Shown here: in pieces, positions 8,607 through 18,635 of the stretch | Layout of the letters: each line of letters starts with the position of its first letter | How positions within the stretch are numbered: the first letter of the stretch is position 1 | NCBI GenBank assembly: GCA_964371035.1 | Contig: CAYJLG010000001.1 | Coordinates: 139,667 to 203,666, forward strand | Source: UBA1535 sp964371035 | GTDB taxonomy: Bacteria > Bacillota > Clostridia > Tissierellales > Sedimentibacteraceae | Reading direction: 5' to 3' | Length of the DNA: 64,000 bases | Notes under the pieces: generated by a model | What the model saw: the letters and a program-made list of their open reading frames with translations, nothing else | What the model was told of the DNA's origin: nothing | Databases searched by the model: none | Translations under genes and position numbers: made by a program

Positions 8607-8610
8607 TGCT

Positions 8611-10089
8611 TTAATTTCTATTTCCTATAATTCTAACGCTTAACGGATTAGATCCAAAAATACCTAAATTATTATACCACTCTTCTTGCTTTCTATTTGT
8701 CAAACTATTAGTATATTTCGCAGCAAAATCAAGGCCATTTTCATCATAAACCAACAAAAAGTTTTCAAATCCATAAGTATCTTGTTCGTAAAATACTATA
8801 GCTAATCGTTGTCCATCATAATCTACAGATATATGATCGATATCTATATTTTTTGTAACAGATTCTAATTCAAGCAAATTGTCGGTCAATTTCAAATTGA
8901 AATTTCCATCAACCTCTTCTAACAATACAAAATCATTATTTTCAAACAGTACAAATATAAAATTTGTTCCTACTTTAATACTATTTATATTTTGCTCTGC
9001 TTTATCTCTTATCATAATTTTTTGGATTTCTTCGCCTGAGTTCGTATCTACGACAGTCATATATATAACCTCTGATTCTTCTGAAAACAAGAATAATTTT
9101 GTCCCATCATGATTACTCACAAGCTCCAACACAGATACATCTTTGTCATCGTCTATCTCATATAGTATAGTCATGTTATTTACTTCTAAATATGCATTCG
9201 TATGAACAGTCCAGTCTAAAATGTTTTGTGTTGCATTTTTTGTTTTATCAGTTTTATAAGGTATCTTATAAATTTTCAAGTCACTAGGTATGATACTTAT
9301 ATAGTCAGGATTACTGTCATGGATGAAATTATTTTTAGTATAATGAGAATAAGAAATATTATTAGCAAAAGTAGTATATATATATTCATCAGTCATAGCG
9401 CCCACGGTATGAAAAGAAGTAAAAGTGTCAAGGCTATTAATAAAAAAAGTATGTTCAAGAATATTTCCCATATCATCCTTTGTTACAGTAATCAAGCCTT
9501 CACCATAATCTATAGGAGCATCCATATTAAAAACATCAGTTATATCATACGCATTAGTCTTATTTTGAGTTATCCAAAACGAGTAAAATTCATCATTGTA
9601 ATAAGCTTCAGCTGATGTAATAGCATACGGAATGGTCATATAAAAAGTTCTTAAATCAACCGCTTCTTTTTTAGTCTCTCCATTTTTTGTATCGTCTGCT
9701 ACTTTCTTCATTAGATCCTCGAACTCATCGCTTGAAAATTCATATCCTTTATATGCTATATCTTCAATATTTATTGTTGCACTAGGTACTATGTATGATA
9801 AACCTAATCTCTCTGTAGAAAACATATACTCAGAAGTAGTATCAACTAAATTTTCTGTTGTATTTTCAATATATACTCCTGGTGAAAAATCTATATCCCA
9901 TGTCATATGGTTTATATAATCTAATTTCGTATTTATACTAATACCTTCAGCACTTATATTATCTCCAAACAATATAGTCTCTTTTACTAATACTTGATTT
10001 TCTGTACTTGAAAAATAATTATAAAAACATACGAAAGTCACCATTGAAAGTAGTACAAATGTAATAAAAAAAGTTAAAGTTTTTTTCAT
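8611..10089 (-). CDS. Membrane-anchored extracellular protein, paralogue of 27621-29090
   Basis: This 492-residue protein has one N-terminal membrane segment (about 5-25) and a large exported part with no recognised domain. It matches the 489-residue protein at 27621-29090 in length and architecture: a FGD-x(4)-AEGI-x-I motif just after the membrane segment and a C-terminal half that reads like a repeated beta-strand sensor or propeller-like domain. Both follow YtrA-type ABC permease genes. The start overlaps the permease stop by four bases (ATGA), so translation is coupled. The function is unknown; a partner of the ABC permease is an inference. Confidence 0.75.
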   Translation of the reverse strand: MKKTLTFFITFVLLSMVTFVCFYNYFSSTENQVLVKETILFGDNISAEGISINTKLDYINHMTWDIDFSPGVYIENTTENLVDTTSEYMFSTERLGLSYIVPSATINIEDIAYKGYEFSSDEFEDLMKKVADDTKNGETKKEAVDLRTFYMTIPYAITSAEAYYNDEFYSFWITQNKTNAYDITDVFNMDAPIDYGEGLITVTKDDMGNILEHTFFINSLDTFTSFHTVGAMTDEYIYTTFANNISYSHYTKNNFIHDSNPDYISIIPSDLKIYKIPYKTDKTKNATQNILDWTVHTNAYLEVNNMTILYEIDDDKDVSVLELVSNHDGTKLFLFSEESEVIYMTVVDTNSGEEIQKIMIRDKAEQNINSIKVGTNFIFVLFENNDFVLLEEVDGNFNLKLTDNLLELESVTKNIDIDHISVDYDGQRLAIVFYEQDTYGFENFLLVYDENGLDFAAKYTNSLTNRKQEEWYNNLGIFGSNPLSVRIIGNRN

Positions 10090-10826
10090 TCTACCAACTC
10101 CTTATAATTAATCTCGTTCATCTTTTCAATCTTTGGTTTTTTCTTCGCTTTAGCTATAAAAACTACGATTCCACTAATCAATAAAACAAAACCTATGATC
10201 GCAAGTATTTCATATATATTGCCTATGCTATCACTAACTAAAAATATAAGAAAAAGCAAATAAAATCTTGCTATAGTAAAAGTTTTATTGAAATTAATAC
10301 TACAAAAAATTAGTACTAATAAAACAATCAAATAATCTAAATGATGATTGAACTTAAACATTACCGACAGCCAATTATTTGTATATGTAGCTAAGAAAAA
10401 CTCTTGTATATCTAATATTGAAGTACCTGTAAAAACTTTATAAATATAGTACATTCCGATTGCAGTTAGGCCTTGTATGGCTAAATATAATAACATACAA
10501 ATGAATTTATATATTGAACAAATTGTATTGAAAACATATCTTTTTACATTCAATCGCATAACTGTCAGCTCAGCATTGTTTTTTGCCGAGTTTACATCCT
10601 TAACACCTATAATTATTAGACCTCCGATACAAATATACTCTATATAACTACTGTCTAAAAAATATACAAAATGTGAAATATTAGTAGCCAGTGAAGATAA
10701 ATCAGTTTGATTAATTACAAAAACAAATGCGCATATTTGAATTATCGGGATAAAAATCATTATGGCTAAATCATAGCGAAACGAAGATTTAACATTTAGT
10801 CCAAGTATAGACATATACTTTTTCAT
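10086..10826 (-). CDS. ABC-2-like membrane protein (permease without its own ATPase gene)
   Basis: This 246-residue integral membrane protein has about six hydrophobic segments and a basic C-terminal tail. It parallels the permease at 25406-26173 in position and length: both begin MxKYxS, and both lie upstream of a ~490-residue anchored protein and downstream of the same operator sequence. No ATPase gene is in this locus, so it may borrow the ATPase at 26826-27572. It is driven by the operator-overlapped promoter at 10908-10941. Confidence 0.75.
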   Translation of the reverse strand: MKKYMSILGLNVKSSFRYDLAIMIFIPIIQICAFVFVINQTDLSSLATNISHFVYFLDSSYIEYICIGGLIIIGVKDVNSAKNNAELTVMRLNVKRYVFNTICSIYKFICMLLYLAIQGLTAIGMYYIYKVFTGTSILDIQEFFLATYTNNWLSVMFKFNHHLDYLIVLLVLIFCSINFNKTFTIARFYLLFLIFLVSDSIGNIYEILAIIGFVLLISGIVVFIAKAKKKPKIEKMNEINYKELVE

Positions 10827-10907
10827 TTCAATTTTCTCCTTTGAAAAATTTTATTAAACTATGTGATAACACTTATCTCAAATAATACTATTTGATTAAT
10901 ACTATTA

Positions 10908-10941
10908 ACTGTATCATATCATTAATACAGTTCTTTGTCAA
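10908..10941 (-). promoter_or_regulatory. Promoter with embedded GntR operator ACTGTAT-N10-ATACAGT
   Basis: On the minus strand TTGACA (10936-10941) and TATGAT (10913-10918) are 17 bases apart. A perfect 7-bp inverted repeat with 10-base spacing (10908-10914 and 10925-10931) covers the spacer and -10 box. The same palindrome with the same spacing overlaps the promoter of the GntR gene at 25009, so one repressor probably controls both loci. Confidence 0.8.
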
Positions 10942-11135
10942 TAAAAATAAATATATATACAAAAAAATGCAACAACGTCTTTGTATACAATATAAACAAG
11001 TGTAACTTCACGCATGGTTTTCATGGCAAAATCAACATTTTTTTTAATTATTACAACAACATTATTGCACTTTTTCTATAAACTTTAACTTTCATATATT
11101 TTTTCAATATTTCAATTTTTTACAATCAAAAGAAA
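10942..11135. other. Intergenic region with no recognised gene
   Basis: AT-rich sequence between the locus-1 promoter and the end of the phosphonate operon. I see no clear hairpin terminator, ORF or conserved RNA in it. Confidence 0.5.
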
Positions 11136-12440
11136 TTAAAGGCTATCAAATGCTTTTTTTAGTATGTTAAGTGACATTTTCAATTCATCATCACTTATGA
11201 TAAGAGGTGGCGAAAGTGTCAATACATTTTCACTCGAAACTTTAAAACTAAGTCCGTATTCCAAGGATTTATACAATATTTTTTCAGCTTCTATGTGTGC
11301 TTTAGATCCATCTTTATATGATAATTCTACTCCTATCAAAGCACCTATTTGTCTAATTTCAGAAATTAATTCATTTTTAAAACTTAAAATACCCTCTTTT
11401 AATGTTTCGCCTATTTGATTAGCTCTTTTCAAAAGATTTTCCTTTTCTATCGTATCTATTAACGCAAGTGTGACAGCAGATGCAAGTGGATTTTTTTCAA
11501 AAGTAAAATGTCCCATAGAAGTTTTTTCACATATATCAAATTTGTTGTGAGCAACTACTGCAGAAAACGGAATCAAACTTCCTCCTAATCCTTTCCCTAA
11601 AGTTAGTATATCTGGAACCACTCCGAAATTTTCAAAAGAAAACATAGTTCCGCATCTTCCGAAAGCAGTCGGAATTTCATCGAAAATCAAAACTACATTA
11701 TTTTCATCACATATTTGTCTGATTTTTTGAAGATGCTTTTTTTTAGGGATATTGACGTCTGTACATCTAATAGGTTCAATTAAAATAGCTCCTACATCTT
11801 CTGTTTTACACATGTATTCTATATAATTAAGAGTTCTTTCATTTTCATCTTCATCTTTTGAAAAATGTGGAAATTGCATGCAATAATCAAGCAACGGCTC
11901 CAATCCCTTTTTAAAATGTTCTGTTCCTCCAGCACTTATAGTTAAAAATGTAGCTCCGTGAAAAGAATCTGTTGCCGATAAAATCATCTTCTTTTTTGTA
12001 TACACTCTTGCAAGTTTTAGTGCTGTCTCATTGGATACAGCTCCGCTTGTAGTGAAAAGCACCTTAAAATCGTCATTTGGCATTAAACTAATAAGTTTTT
12101 TTGCACATTCTGTAGCTTTGTCGTTCGAATATCTCCTTGGCGAGAAAGATAGTTCACTTATTTGACTTGTCAATGCATTTACCAATTTTTTATGATTATA
12201 TCCAAGTTGGTGTACGCTATTACCGTGAAAATCTATTATTTTATGTCCGTCCTTGTCAGTTATATATATGCCTTCACAAGCTACTACAGTGTTTAAACAC
12301 GGAGTTGAAAGTGCCTGTTTAATAAAATATTTTTCATCTTCTTTTAAATCATTTTTAGTATTTTCTGATAAATTATCAGCTTGCCAACTTTCTCTAAATA
12401 AACTGATATTAGTATCGCCTTCTGCTGTTTTAGCTATCAT
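11136..12440 (-). CDS. pbfA: Probable (R)-1-hydroxy-2-aminoethylphosphonate ammonia-lyase (PbfA), class-III aminotransferase fold
   Basis: This 434-residue PLP enzyme has the class-III aminotransferase fold. The PLP lysine is Lys283 in LTLGKGLGG and the cofactor Asp lies in FDEIPTAFGR (254 onward). The departure from the usual DE(I/V)QTGFGR and the GHFTFEKNPLASA segment resemble PbfA, which removes ammonia from (R)-1-hydroxy-2-aminoethylphosphonate to give phosphonoacetaldehyde, the substrate of PhnX. Its place as the last gene after phnW and phnX strongly supports this role. The alternative is a second aminophosphonate transaminase. The conversion in this organism is inferred. Confidence 0.75.
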   Translation of the reverse strand: MIAKTAEGDTNISLFRESWQADNLSENTKNDLKEDEKYFIKQALSTPCLNTVVACEGIYITDKDGHKIIDFHGNSVHQLGYNHKKLVNALTSQISELSFSPRRYSNDKATECAKKLISLMPNDDFKVLFTTSGAVSNETALKLARVYTKKKMILSATDSFHGATFLTISAGGTEHFKKGLEPLLDYCMQFPHFSKDEDENERTLNYIEYMCKTEDVGAILIEPIRCTDVNIPKKKHLQKIRQICDENNVVLIFDEIPTAFGRCGTMFSFENFGVVPDILTLGKGLGGSLIPFSAVVAHNKFDICEKTSMGHFTFEKNPLASAVTLALIDTIEKENLLKRANQIGETLKEGILSFKNELISEIRQIGALIGVELSYKDGSKAHIEAEKILYKSLEYGLSFKVSSENVLTLSPPLIISDDELKMSLNILKKAFDSL

Positions 12441-12514
12441 ATTATCTTTATTCCTTTCAAGAAAAAGTGTTGCAAAATAAAGTTTTAATTTTGCAACACT
12501 CCATATTTATAAAT

Positions 12515-13300
12515 TTACAATGCTTCTATTTCATCAATGAGTTTGCAAAGTTCTGATAGGTTGTTTATAATATAGTCAGCACCTGCATTTTTATATGCTT
12601 CGATAACTCTTTTGCGCTCTGTTTCTTTTTTTTCGTTAGATAAATTATCGTATTCTTCTTTACTAAGGCCCATAGCAGAGCTACCTTCTATCAAACCTAC
12701 TGTTTTTACACCTGCACTTTTACCTTCTTTTATGTCAGCAACAGTATCCCCTACTTTAATAACAGCACTAATTCCACTGATTTTCATTGCTTCCATATTT
12801 CTGTATATCATAAACGGATACGGTCTTCCTACCCCACCTACTTCATTTGAAGTAAAACAGTAATCAGGTGAATATCCGTTTTCTTTTGCTTTTGGTATAA
12901 CTATATTCATCATTTCTCTTGTATAACCTGTCGTACTTCCTATTTTGATTCCTCTATCTTTTAATTCCTTTATTGAATCCAATACAAAAGGTATAGGATC
13001 TGCAAATTGGTGAACTACATCTAAAATAGCTCTTTCACTTTTTAGATAAACTGCATCTATGTCTTCTTCAGTGAAATCTTTTCCGTATTTTTTGTTCCAC
13101 TCTTCTTTAATTCTTGGCATGTTAAGCATATATTTTACATGATCTCTTTTTAACATTCCCATAGGTTCTCTTACTTCTTCACTTGTTGGAACTATTCCGA
13201 AAGACTGAAAAGCCTCTATAAACGCTTGTACAGGTGCAAAACAACCATAATCAACAGTAGTTCCTGCCCAGTCAAAAATGACTGCTTCTATTTTTTTCAT
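12515..13300 (-). CDS. phnX: Phosphonoacetaldehyde hydrolase
   Basis: This 261-residue HAD-superfamily phosphonatase cleaves the C-P bond of phosphonoacetaldehyde to acetaldehyde and phosphate. It has the nucleophile motif FDWAGTTVD with Asp10. Lys51 in GMLKRDHV is the Schiff-base lysine typical of this family, and VGDTVADI supplies the acidic Mg ligands. It lies between phnW and pbfA in one operon, where it takes the product of both. Length is normal. Confidence 0.95.
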   Translation of the reverse strand: MKKIEAVIFDWAGTTVDYGCFAPVQAFIEAFQSFGIVPTSEEVREPMGMLKRDHVKYMLNMPRIKEEWNKKYGKDFTEEDIDAVYLKSERAILDVVHQFADPIPFVLDSIKELKDRGIKIGSTTGYTREMMNIVIPKAKENGYSPDYCFTSNEVGGVGRPYPFMIYRNMEAMKISGISAVIKVGDTVADIKEGKSAGVKTVGLIEGSSAMGLSKEEYDNLSNEKKETERKRVIEAYKNAGADYIINNLSELCKLIDEIEAL

Positions 13301-13332
13301 CTTATTATTCTCCTCTAAAAATAATATTTTTT

Positions 13333-14421
13333 TTATTTATTAAAATACTCTGAAAAAATCTTACACAATTTTTCCATGTCATCAGGATATATCTCGCCTA
13401 TATTTCCTATCCTGAAAGTATCAGCATCCGTAACTTTTCCTGGATAAATCGCATAACCGCGTTCTTTTACGAAATTATACATCTCTTCAAAGTTAAATTT
13501 TTTGTTTTCCGGATAAAAAAATGTGGTGATTATAGGACTTTGATGAATTCTATCGACATATGTACTTACGCCTAATTCAGTTAATCCATCAATCAATATC
13601 TTATTGTTTTCTCTATATCTTCTTTCACGAGCCGAAACTCCGCCTTCTTCTTTAAGTTCTTCGATAGCTCTTGCAAATGCAAGTACAACATGTGTAGGTG
13701 AAGTGAATCGCCATTTTCCATCTTTATTCATTTCTGCCCACTGAGCATACAAATCCAAAGAAATACTTGTAGATTTTCCTTCACACTTCATAAGCGCATC
13801 TTTTTTGCAGATAACAAATGAAAACCCAGGAACTCCTTGTATACACTTATTTGCAGAACTTACTATAAAATCAATACCCAATGCTTTCATATCTATATCT
13901 ACTCCGCCAAAACTTGACATTGCATCTACAAAATATGTACATCCAGCTTCTTTTACAACTCTTCCTATGCTTTCAATATCATTTAAAATACCTGAAGTTG
14001 TTTCACAATGTACTATAACAACATGATTTATAGATTTATCTTCAGCTAAAATCTTAGCAACTTCGTCTGCCTTAGGTTTTTCATTATAATGGCAAGTATA
14101 TACAGCATGATTTCTTTTCGCCTGTTTTACTGTCTTTATTATTCTTTCACCATATGCACCATTAGAAATAATGAGTATTTTATCATTTTCTCCTAAAGTG
14201 CTTATAAGAACCGATTCTACTCCAAAACTTCCACTTCCTTGCATAAGAACTGCAGTATATTCATCTTCTGTAACATGTGCAAATTCAAGTAAATCTTTCC
14301 TTATAGACTGTGTTATGACTTTATAGTCTGAATCCCAAGTACAGTGATCCACCATCATTTCTTTTTTGACCATTTCACTTGTAGTAAGTGGTCCTGGTGT
14401 AAGTAATTTGTAATTTATCAT
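13333..14421 (-). CDS. phnW: 2-aminoethylphosphonate:pyruvate transaminase
   Basis: This 362-residue class-V PLP transaminase converts 2-aminoethylphosphonate and pyruvate to phosphonoacetaldehyde and alanine. The N-terminal LLTPGPLTTS and SSANKCIQGVPGFSF with PLP Lys192 are diagnostic. I place the start at ATG 14421, after AGAGGAG; the reading frame runs upstream but overlaps the preceding gene's end and lacks a site there. The next gene is phnX. Confidence 0.95.
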   Translation of the reverse strand: MINYKLLTPGPLTTSEMVKKEMMVDHCTWDSDYKVITQSIRKDLLEFAHVTEDEYTAVLMQGSGSFGVESVLISTLGENDKILIISNGAYGERIIKTVKQAKRNHAVYTCHYNEKPKADEVAKILAEDKSINHVVIVHCETTSGILNDIESIGRVVKEAGCTYFVDAMSSFGGVDIDMKALGIDFIVSSANKCIQGVPGFSFVICKKDALMKCEGKSTSISLDLYAQWAEMNKDGKWRFTSPTHVVLAFARAIEELKEEGGVSARERRYRENNKILIDGLTELGVSTYVDRIHQSPIITTFFYPENKKFNFEEMYNFVKERGYAIYPGKVTDADTFRIGNIGEIYPDDMEKLCKIFSEYFNK

Positions 14422-14446
14422 TTTATCTCCTCTTTCGCTCATTTGG

Positions 14447-15430
14447 TTATTTTGCACTTTCTGATATAGCTTCATGTTCTTTTAACAAATCTACAGTTAA
14501 TGGTTCAGGAAACACTTTCGAATTTGGCGACAATGCAGTTTCATCAGCTACTTCACCGTTATAAAGTGGAACTGGGTAGTTTAACATAAGGTTTGAGCGT
14601 CCGTTTTCTATTATGCACTGAACCATTTCCATCGCTAAAGGATTAGTGTTGTCGCCTTTATCTACAACAGCTACACTCTCTGTTAATGTAAAGTTACCTT
14701 CTGTAGGGTCAATAAAATCAATCGGTAAACCATCTGCTTTATCGGCTACAGCGTGATGTCTTAATCCAAAACCTATAGCAACTTCTCCTGCACGAACTTT
14801 TTTTATAGGGCCTGAACCTGAGGATTCAAGATGTGCACCTGCATTCGCATATATACCTTCAAGTATATTTTTTGTTTCATCTTCTCCGTATTCACTAATT
14901 AACGCTTGTACCATCAACCACGCTGTTGAAGAGCCCGTAATATCAACCATTGAAATCACGCCACTATATTTAGGATCCGCAAGTTCTTTAATAGAAATCG
15001 GCTTATCTATACTATTATTTGCTAGTTCTTGAGTATTAACAAACAAAGCACCTTGATTTCCAATAAATGGAGCGTAATAATTAGGGAATGAATCAAAAGT
15101 ATTTACATCAAAAGTTAATTCTTTAAACATGTTATGATCTGCTTGTGCACTCTCGATGTAGTACGAACTCATTGTAATGACATCTGCTTCGATATTTGTT
15201 CCTTCTGCTAATAATTTTCCGCCAAGCTCAGAAGTTCCAAAACTTTGAAAAATATATTTTCCTTCATATCCATTTGCATCTAAAGTATTTTTGATAGATT
15301 CAACAGCTTCATCATCTGCATTTGAGTAAAACACTACTTGTTCTTCACTTTCCGAACATCCTGTAAAACTTGCTAAACATGTTGCACCGACAAGCATACT
15401 CATTACTATTTTTTTCAATCTTAAATTCAT
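14447..15430 (-). CDS. phnS: ABC transporter substrate-binding lipoprotein, probable 2-aminoethylphosphonate binder
   Basis: This 327-residue protein belongs to the iron/thiamine/2-AEP class of extracellular solute-binding proteins. A signal peptide ends in a lipobox with Cys25 (SFTGC). The mature part shows VVFYSNADDEAVES near the start and a hinge-region GSGPIKKVRAGEVAIG. Its position between the fused permease and phnW indicates aminophosphonate uptake. The specific ligand cannot be read from the sequence. Confidence 0.85.
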   Translation of the reverse strand: MNLRLKKIVMSMLVGATCLASFTGCSESEEQVVFYSNADDEAVESIKNTLDANGYEGKYIFQSFGTSELGGKLLAEGTNIEADVITMSSYYIESAQADHNMFKELTFDVNTFDSFPNYYAPFIGNQGALFVNTQELANNSIDKPISIKELADPKYSGVISMVDITGSSTAWLMVQALISEYGEDETKNILEGIYANAGAHLESSGSGPIKKVRAGEVAIGFGLRHHAVADKADGLPIDFIDPTEGNFTLTESVAVVDKGDNTNPLAMEMVQCIIENGRSNLMLNYPVPLYNGEVADETALSPNSKVFPEPLTVDLLKEHEAISESAK

Positions 15431-15460
15431 TTTAATTTCTCTCTTTCTTTTTAGTGTTCT

Positions 15461-17095
15461 TTATTTTTGTGTTTGTTTTTTATTTGAAAAGAATAAAAAT
15501 AATCCTTTTGCAATCAAGTTTGTTATTAAAATTAAAATTGACAATACGAAAATTTCACTAAAATTTGCAAAGTGTTGCAATTCTTTTATCTTAGTTGTAA
15601 TAACCATAGTTCTTGCTCCCGCAATAAATATTACAGCACTTACAGTCACCATTGAATTGATAAAAAAATAACTGAATACTTCTATTATTGACGACAACGC
15701 GTTTGGAGTTATTATTCTAACCACTGTTTTCAACCAACTATCTCCCATCAATTTTGCTGTGGTTTCCCATGACGAATTAAGTTTTTCAAGACAATTCTTC
15801 ATTATCAAGTAAGGTGATGAAAAAAAGTGTATAATATTTGAAATTATTATCAAAGTAAAAGTGTTTTGTAACGATGTGCCTGAAAAACTTAGCAAATACG
15901 CTACCCCTATGACCATACCTGGTATCGTGTTGCTTATGAGAGCCGTACTATCTATAATTTTTCCTAACAGTCTCATATTATTGTTTCTTGCTGAAATAAG
16001 CGCTGATATATATACTACAATTGTACCGAATATAGCGGATAAAATCGCTACAAATATCGAATTTAGATATACAGATGATAAAGCATCGTCATTGATTATC
16101 GCAAGTACATGCTCTAAGGTAAATTCTATCTTGTACGGCCACTGTTTGATAAAAGGCATTATAAAAATTACTAAAAACACAGATAACATACAAACTAAAA
16201 CTGCACAAGAAGTCACTCCTGAAAAAATATCTCTTATTTTGTTCTTTGTAAGCTCAATAGTTGAAATTTTATTGTATCGTATATTATATTTCTCCAAATA
16301 TGTAAGGAGTAATATGCTTATTATCGATGGTAACAACATCATTATGGCTACCACAGATCCTGTGCCTAAATTCGGAACGCTACCGAGCATTTCTTCATAC
16401 AACATAGTCGAAATAAGCTTCATGTTTCCACTCAACGATGTAGGTATACCATAATCTGTAAAACACAATGTAAATGTTTGAATAAGCGATGCTGCAAAAG
16501 TTCCAAGCATTGGTCTTATTATTGTGGTCATGAAATTTTTAAATGAACTATCTCCCATTGCTCTTGATACTACCATAAACTTTTTATCTATATAACTCAT
16601 AGTGTTGTTAATCAACAAAAATGCAATTGGCAAAGTATATATCACATAACCTAATATTAATCCAGCTGGCCCATATATTTCAAACAATTGACGTCCAAAA
16701 ACCATCGTGAGAAGCCCTTGTTTTCCAAACGAATACATTATCGCAAATCCATAAGTAATTGTAGGCAATAACATTGCAATTACTGCCAAAGTAGGTATCA
16801 ATTTTTTTATTATTTGGGGTATATTTGTGTAATTGACTGCGTATGCCAATAGAAATGCCAATACAGTCGATATTACAGCACTTACAGAAGACAACCACAC
16901 GCTGTTTATAAAAGCTTCACCTAAGTTTTCACCAGAAAAAATCTCACTATAATGACTGAGAGTAAATCCTTGCTCGCTGGATAATGATGTTACAAAAATT
17001 GTAATCATCGGCACGAGCAGAAAAACTACAAACAAAGCTGCCACAAAAAAGAATAATACTTTAATCAGTGGAATTCTATTTTTTGTTTTAATCAT
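15461..17095 (-). CDS. ABC transporter permease, two permease domains fused (PhnU/PhnV-like)
   Basis: This 544-residue integral membrane protein has two tandem binding-protein-dependent permease domains. Each half carries an ATPase-contact loop of the EAA type (SRAMGDSSFKNFMTTIIRPM about 179-198, and KLMGDSWLKTVVRIITPNA in the second half). In enterobacterial phn loci the two permeases are separate genes; the fusion resembles FbpB-type iron permeases. About 12 transmembrane segments are evident. It sits between the ATPase and the binding protein in the phosphonate operon. Confidence 0.87.
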   Translation of the reverse strand: MIKTKNRIPLIKVLFFFVAALFVVFLLVPMITIFVTSLSSEQGFTLSHYSEIFSGENLGEAFINSVWLSSVSAVISTVLAFLLAYAVNYTNIPQIIKKLIPTLAVIAMLLPTITYGFAIMYSFGKQGLLTMVFGRQLFEIYGPAGLILGYVIYTLPIAFLLINNTMSYIDKKFMVVSRAMGDSSFKNFMTTIIRPMLGTFAASLIQTFTLCFTDYGIPTSLSGNMKLISTMLYEEMLGSVPNLGTGSVVAIMMLLPSIISILLLTYLEKYNIRYNKISTIELTKNKIRDIFSGVTSCAVLVCMLSVFLVIFIMPFIKQWPYKIEFTLEHVLAIINDDALSSVYLNSIFVAILSAIFGTIVVYISALISARNNNMRLLGKIIDSTALISNTIPGMVIGVAYLLSFSGTSLQNTFTLIIISNIIHFFSSPYLIMKNCLEKLNSSWETTAKLMGDSWLKTVVRIITPNALSSIIEVFSYFFINSMVTVSAVIFIAGARTMVITTKIKELQHFANFSEIFVLSILILITNLIAKGLFLFFSNKKQTQK

Positions 17096-17132
17096 GTCTT
17101 ATAAGTATTCCTTTCTCAAATTCATAAAGTTA

Positions 17133-17900
17133 TCAATCTGCTACGATAGTATTTGGAACTTGAGAAAACAAAGATAATATGTTATTTCTTTTAATTTCAA
17201 GTTGATTTAAAATAAATTCTTTTACAAAGTTATCTTTAGGTGAACTGATGATAGCCGAAGGCTTATCGTATTGTACTATTTTACCTTTATTTAAAATCAT
17301 TACTTTATCAGAAAGACTTAATGCTTCTTCTGGATCATGTGTAACAATAATTGTAGTCAGTTTGTATTCTTTTGCAATTTCTTTTATTTTATTTTTAATT
17401 GATTCTTTAATTACTCCATCAAGAGCAGATAAAGGCTCATCTAAAAGTAAAATCTTAGGTTTCATCACAAGAGTTCTAGCTAGCGCAACACGCTGTTTTT
17501 GTCCACCCGACAATTGTTCTATTTTTTTACTGAGATGTTCTTTTAACCCTAAAAGTTCTATTAAGTCTTGAACTTCTTTTTCTGTAGAAATATTTGGCTT
17601 GTTTCTAAGTCCATATGTAATATTTTGATATGCATTCAGATTAGGAAAAAGCGCATAATCTTGGAATACTATGTTAAACCCACGTTCTTCCATGTTGACA
17701 TTTGTTATATCTTTGCCCCCAAACTCTATTTTTCCGCCATTACTTTTCGTGATGCCCAATATGATATTCAAAAGTGTAGTTTTACCGCTTCCTGAAGAAC
17801 CTAAAATCGAAACAATCTCTCCGTCTTCAATATCAAGATTTACATCATCTAATATAGTAACTCCGTCGTATTCTTTTTTAATATTGTTTAATTTTAACAT
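17133..17900 (-). CDS. phnT: ABC transporter ATP-binding protein, phosphonate operon (PhnT-like)
   Basis: This 255-residue ATPase shows Walker A GSSGSGKTT, signature LSGGQKQRVALARTL and Walker B ILLLDEPLSALD. It is the energising subunit of the importer formed with the fused permease and the binding lipoprotein, and the first gene of the six-gene aminophosphonate operon. I start it at the ATG at 17900, after AAGGTGAT; an upstream GTG overlaps that site. I see no convincing promoter in the 270-base region upstream. Confidence 0.9.
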   Translation of the reverse strand: MLKLNNIKKEYDGVTILDDVNLDIEDGEIVSILGSSGSGKTTLLNIILGITKSNGGKIEFGGKDITNVNMEERGFNIVFQDYALFPNLNAYQNITYGLRNKPNISTEKEVQDLIELLGLKEHLSKKIEQLSGGQKQRVALARTLVMKPKILLLDEPLSALDGVIKESIKNKIKEIAKEYKLTTIIVTHDPEEALSLSDKVMILNKGKIVQYDKPSAIISSPKDNFVKEFILNQLEIKRNNILSLFSQVPNTIVAD

Positions 17901-18173
17901 AATATATATCACCTTTCTAAATTTACTTTTTATGAAATATAACTTTGTTAGAATACCACCTATACTAATTGTTAGTGTTAATCATATGCTCTAATGCCGT
18001 TAATTTTTTGCACGAAAAATGTTAAGATTTTATTAATAAAAAAATTTACAATTTAAATATTTGCTGTAATTTCATGATTTATATACAAAAAAAGGAGTTA
18101 CACCATATATCCTACAAATTAAATTTCTTTTGCAAATATATGCTTTACTCCACATAATTGATTACTATAAATT

Positions 18174-18635
18174 TTATAATTTGTTAATACTACGTTTAAG
18201 TTGCAATAATATCAATAAAACTGCACTCCCCACTGTTATTGTAGGCACTAAAATTTCAAATGACAGCATAGGAATTTTAAACATTATCATTCCAATTACA
18301 TGTATAGTTTGAAAAAGTACCCATATTTTTATGCCAAAATTAATGATTATGATTTTTTTTGACTTATAAAAAATGCTCTTATCTATCGGTACAAATTTGA
18401 ATTTTTCAGTATAATAATGGGATTTTCCTCCTTCTTGCACGACTAAAAAAGGATTTGCATAAAAAATAAAAATCATTGACGTTAAAATCATTTGTGTCAA
18501 AAACATACCGGTAGAAAGATATATGAGGCAAAGTATAAATCCGATTATATAGCACACTACATCTGAGTATGATTTTAAAAACACTGTTTTTCTGTACTTC
18601 ATATCAGCTTCTATCTGTCTTTTCAAATCCATCAA
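18174..18635 (-). CDS. Small membrane protein of the GntR/ABC operon
   Basis: This 153-residue protein has about four hydrophobic segments (near 25-60 and 95-145) and charged ends. It overlaps the upstream ATPase stop by four bases, so it is probably its membrane partner. It is shorter than usual ABC-2 permeases and I recognise no family. It is the last gene of the operon starting at 21332. Confidence 0.7.
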   Translation of the reverse strand: MMDLKRQIEADMKYRKTVFLKSYSDVVCYIIGFILCLIYLSTGMFLTQMILTSMIFIFYANPFLVVQEGGKSHYYTEKFKFVPIDKSIFYKSKKIIIINFGIKIWVLFQTIHVIGMIMFKIPMLSFEILVPTITVGSAVLLILLQLKRSINKL

